Position numbers and translations under genes: made by a program. This document shows positions 5,292 through 6,049 of a stretch of 6,049 nucleotides of DNA, in pieces. The notes beneath the pieces were generated by a model. The model searched no databases, was not told where the DNA came from, and saw only the letters and a list, made by a program, of their open reading frames with translations. Source of the stretch: Deltaproteobacteria bacterium UBA6930 (lineage in GTDB: Bacteria > Myxococcota_A > UBA9160 > UBA6930); assembly GCA_002450755.1 (NCBI GenBank), contig DKAI01000117.1:1-6049 (forward strand), read 5' to 3'. The first letter of the stretch is position 1, and every line of letters starts with the position of its first letter.

Positions 5292-6049
5292 ATGCCACAC
5301 GTCATCATTGTAGGCGCAGGTATAAGCGGATTGTCTTGTGCGCGACAGCTTTATAAGTCGGGTTGTGAAGTAACTGTCTTAGAGAAAGAAGATGGTCCTG
5401 GTGGGCGAGTGCGAACTGATAAGAAAGATGGTTTTCTTTTAGATCGCGGATTTCAAGTTCTTCTCACTGGTGATCCTGAGGTGAGATCGGGTCTCGATAT
5501 TTCAGCGTTGATGTGTCATGCATTTCGTTCCGGTGCTCGAATTTTCAAAGATGGTCGCTTTAGCACGATAGGAGATCCGAGTAAGAGGCTTTTCGACCTC
5601 CCATCTACTCTCGCGAGTCCAGTCGCTACTTTGATGGATAAATTACGTTTGTGGAATTATCGTCGAAAAATTTCCTCAATGTCCCTCGATCAAATATTCT
5701 CTCGCCGAGAACGAAGCACCATAGAAGTACTAGACGAGATTGGATTTTCAGCGAATTTTATAGAATCTTTCTTTCGACCCTTTTTTGGTGGAGTTTTTCT
5801 CCAGAGAGATCTTTGTACTTCAAGTCGTTTTTTCGAGTTTGTTTTTCGAACTTTTGCAATGGGTGATGCTGTCTTGCCTAAATTCGGTATGCAGGCTATT
5901 CCGAATCAAATAGCGAGTTCATTACCCAAAAAATCGTTTCGCTTTTCCTCTTTAGTTAAAGAAGTAGACGCTAAGGCAGTGGCTCTTGAGAATGGGGAGA
6001 TTATAAAAAGCGATGCAGTAGTGCTTTCTTCTGGACCAATTGCGAATGC
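5292..6049 (+). CDS. FAD-dependent oxidoreductase, amine-oxidase/phytoene-desaturase-like, 3' truncated by window
   Basis: The frame runs open from ATG 5292 to the right edge: 252 codons plus two bases, no stop. The N-terminus is a Rossmann dinucleotide-binding fold: VIIVGAGISGLSCA (4-17) with GxGxxG at 8-13, the ribose-binding Glu31 after VTVL, and GPGGRVRT (35-42), the second FAD motif of the monoamine-oxidase/phytoene-desaturase superfamily. LDRGFQVL (50-57), FFRPFFGGVFL (160-170) and LPKFGMQAIP (195-204) suggest a poorly characterised FAD/NAD(P)-oxidoreductase group shared by bacteria and plant plastids. ENGEIIKSDAVVLSSG (233-248) is the usual second strand pair of the FAD domain. An in-frame TGA at 5280-5282 excludes an earlier start, and the GxGxxG position fits ATG 5292, although no clear Shine-Dalgarno site precedes it. 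The substrate is unknown. The gene lies 96 bp after the dehydrogenase on the same strand. Confidence 0.88.
   Translation, partial: MPHVIIVGAGISGLSCARQLYKSGCEVTVLEKEDGPGGRVRTDKKDGFLLDRGFQVLLTGDPEVRSGLDISALMCHAFRSGARIFKDGRFSTIGDPSKRLFDLPSTLASPVATLMDKLRLWNYRRKISSMSLDQIFSRRERSTIEVLDEIGFSANFIESFFRPFFGGVFLQRDLCTSSRFFEFVFRTFAMGDAVLPKFGMQAIPNQIASSLPKKSFRFSSLVKEVDAKAVALENGEIIKSDAVVLSSGPIAN

Noticed and set aside
5227..5313. 28-codon ORF (starting MIRYLLKNEI) upstream of the FAD oxidoreductase
   Set aside because: It has no Shine-Dalgarno site, overlaps the start of the real gene and has no recognisable content.
5651..5866. 71-residue plus-strand open frame
   Set aside because: It lies wholly within the well-supported FAD oxidoreductase in another frame and its translation resembles no family.
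1..6049. Mobile element, CRISPR array, toxin-antitoxin or defence system
   Set aside because: No transposase, integrase, regular direct repeats, tRNA-like sequence or defence-associated domains were seen in any frame.

Overview
The window looks like ordinary chromosome from a Gram-negative bacterium, most likely an uncultured or environmental proteobacterium. The support is a lipoprotein-type M48 protease, a PerM-like AI-2E-family membrane protein, an ACAD10/11-type acyl-CoA dehydrogenase, Shine-Dalgarno sites before most genes, moderate GC content and dense packing. Species cannot be named from the sequence. There is no sign of a phage, IS element, CRISPR array, tRNA or rRNA.

Layout, left to right. 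(1) Positions 1-87, minus strand: the first 29 codons of a RidA/YjgF-family protein starting with GTG, running off the left edge. (2) Positions 88-292: a divergent intergenic region with good ribosome binding sites at both ends. (3) Positions 293-1222, plus strand: a hormone-sensitive-lipase-type (family IV) alpha/beta hydrolase with a complete catalytic triad. (4) Positions 1277-2317, minus strand: an AI-2E/PerM-family membrane protein, convergent with the hydrolase. (5) Positions 2376-3929, plus strand: an M48 zinc metalloprotease lipoprotein with a C-terminal extension, divergent from the AI-2E gene across only 58 bp. (6) Positions 3981-5195, plus strand: an acyl-CoA dehydrogenase of the ACAD10/11 type. 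(7) From 5292 to the right edge, plus strand: the first 252 codons of an FAD-dependent amine-oxidase/phytoene-desaturase-like oxidoreductase.

The genes do not form an obvious single pathway. The hydrolase and acyl-CoA dehydrogenase could both serve ester and fatty-acid catabolism, and the protease has a likely envelope quality-control role. The M48, dehydrogenase and oxidoreductase genes share a strand with gaps of 51 and 96 bp and could be co-transcribed. RidA and the hydrolase are divergently arranged.

I found no convincing new system. The observations most worth checking are small. A 7-base motif, AGTCGAG, occurs four times, all in one orientation and all in intergenic DNA. Very short ORFs overlap the start codons of the hydrolase and the M48 gene. 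A strong hairpin lies early in the AI-2E-family coding sequence. The dehydrogenase carries Asp where classical acyl-CoA dehydrogenases have their catalytic Glu.
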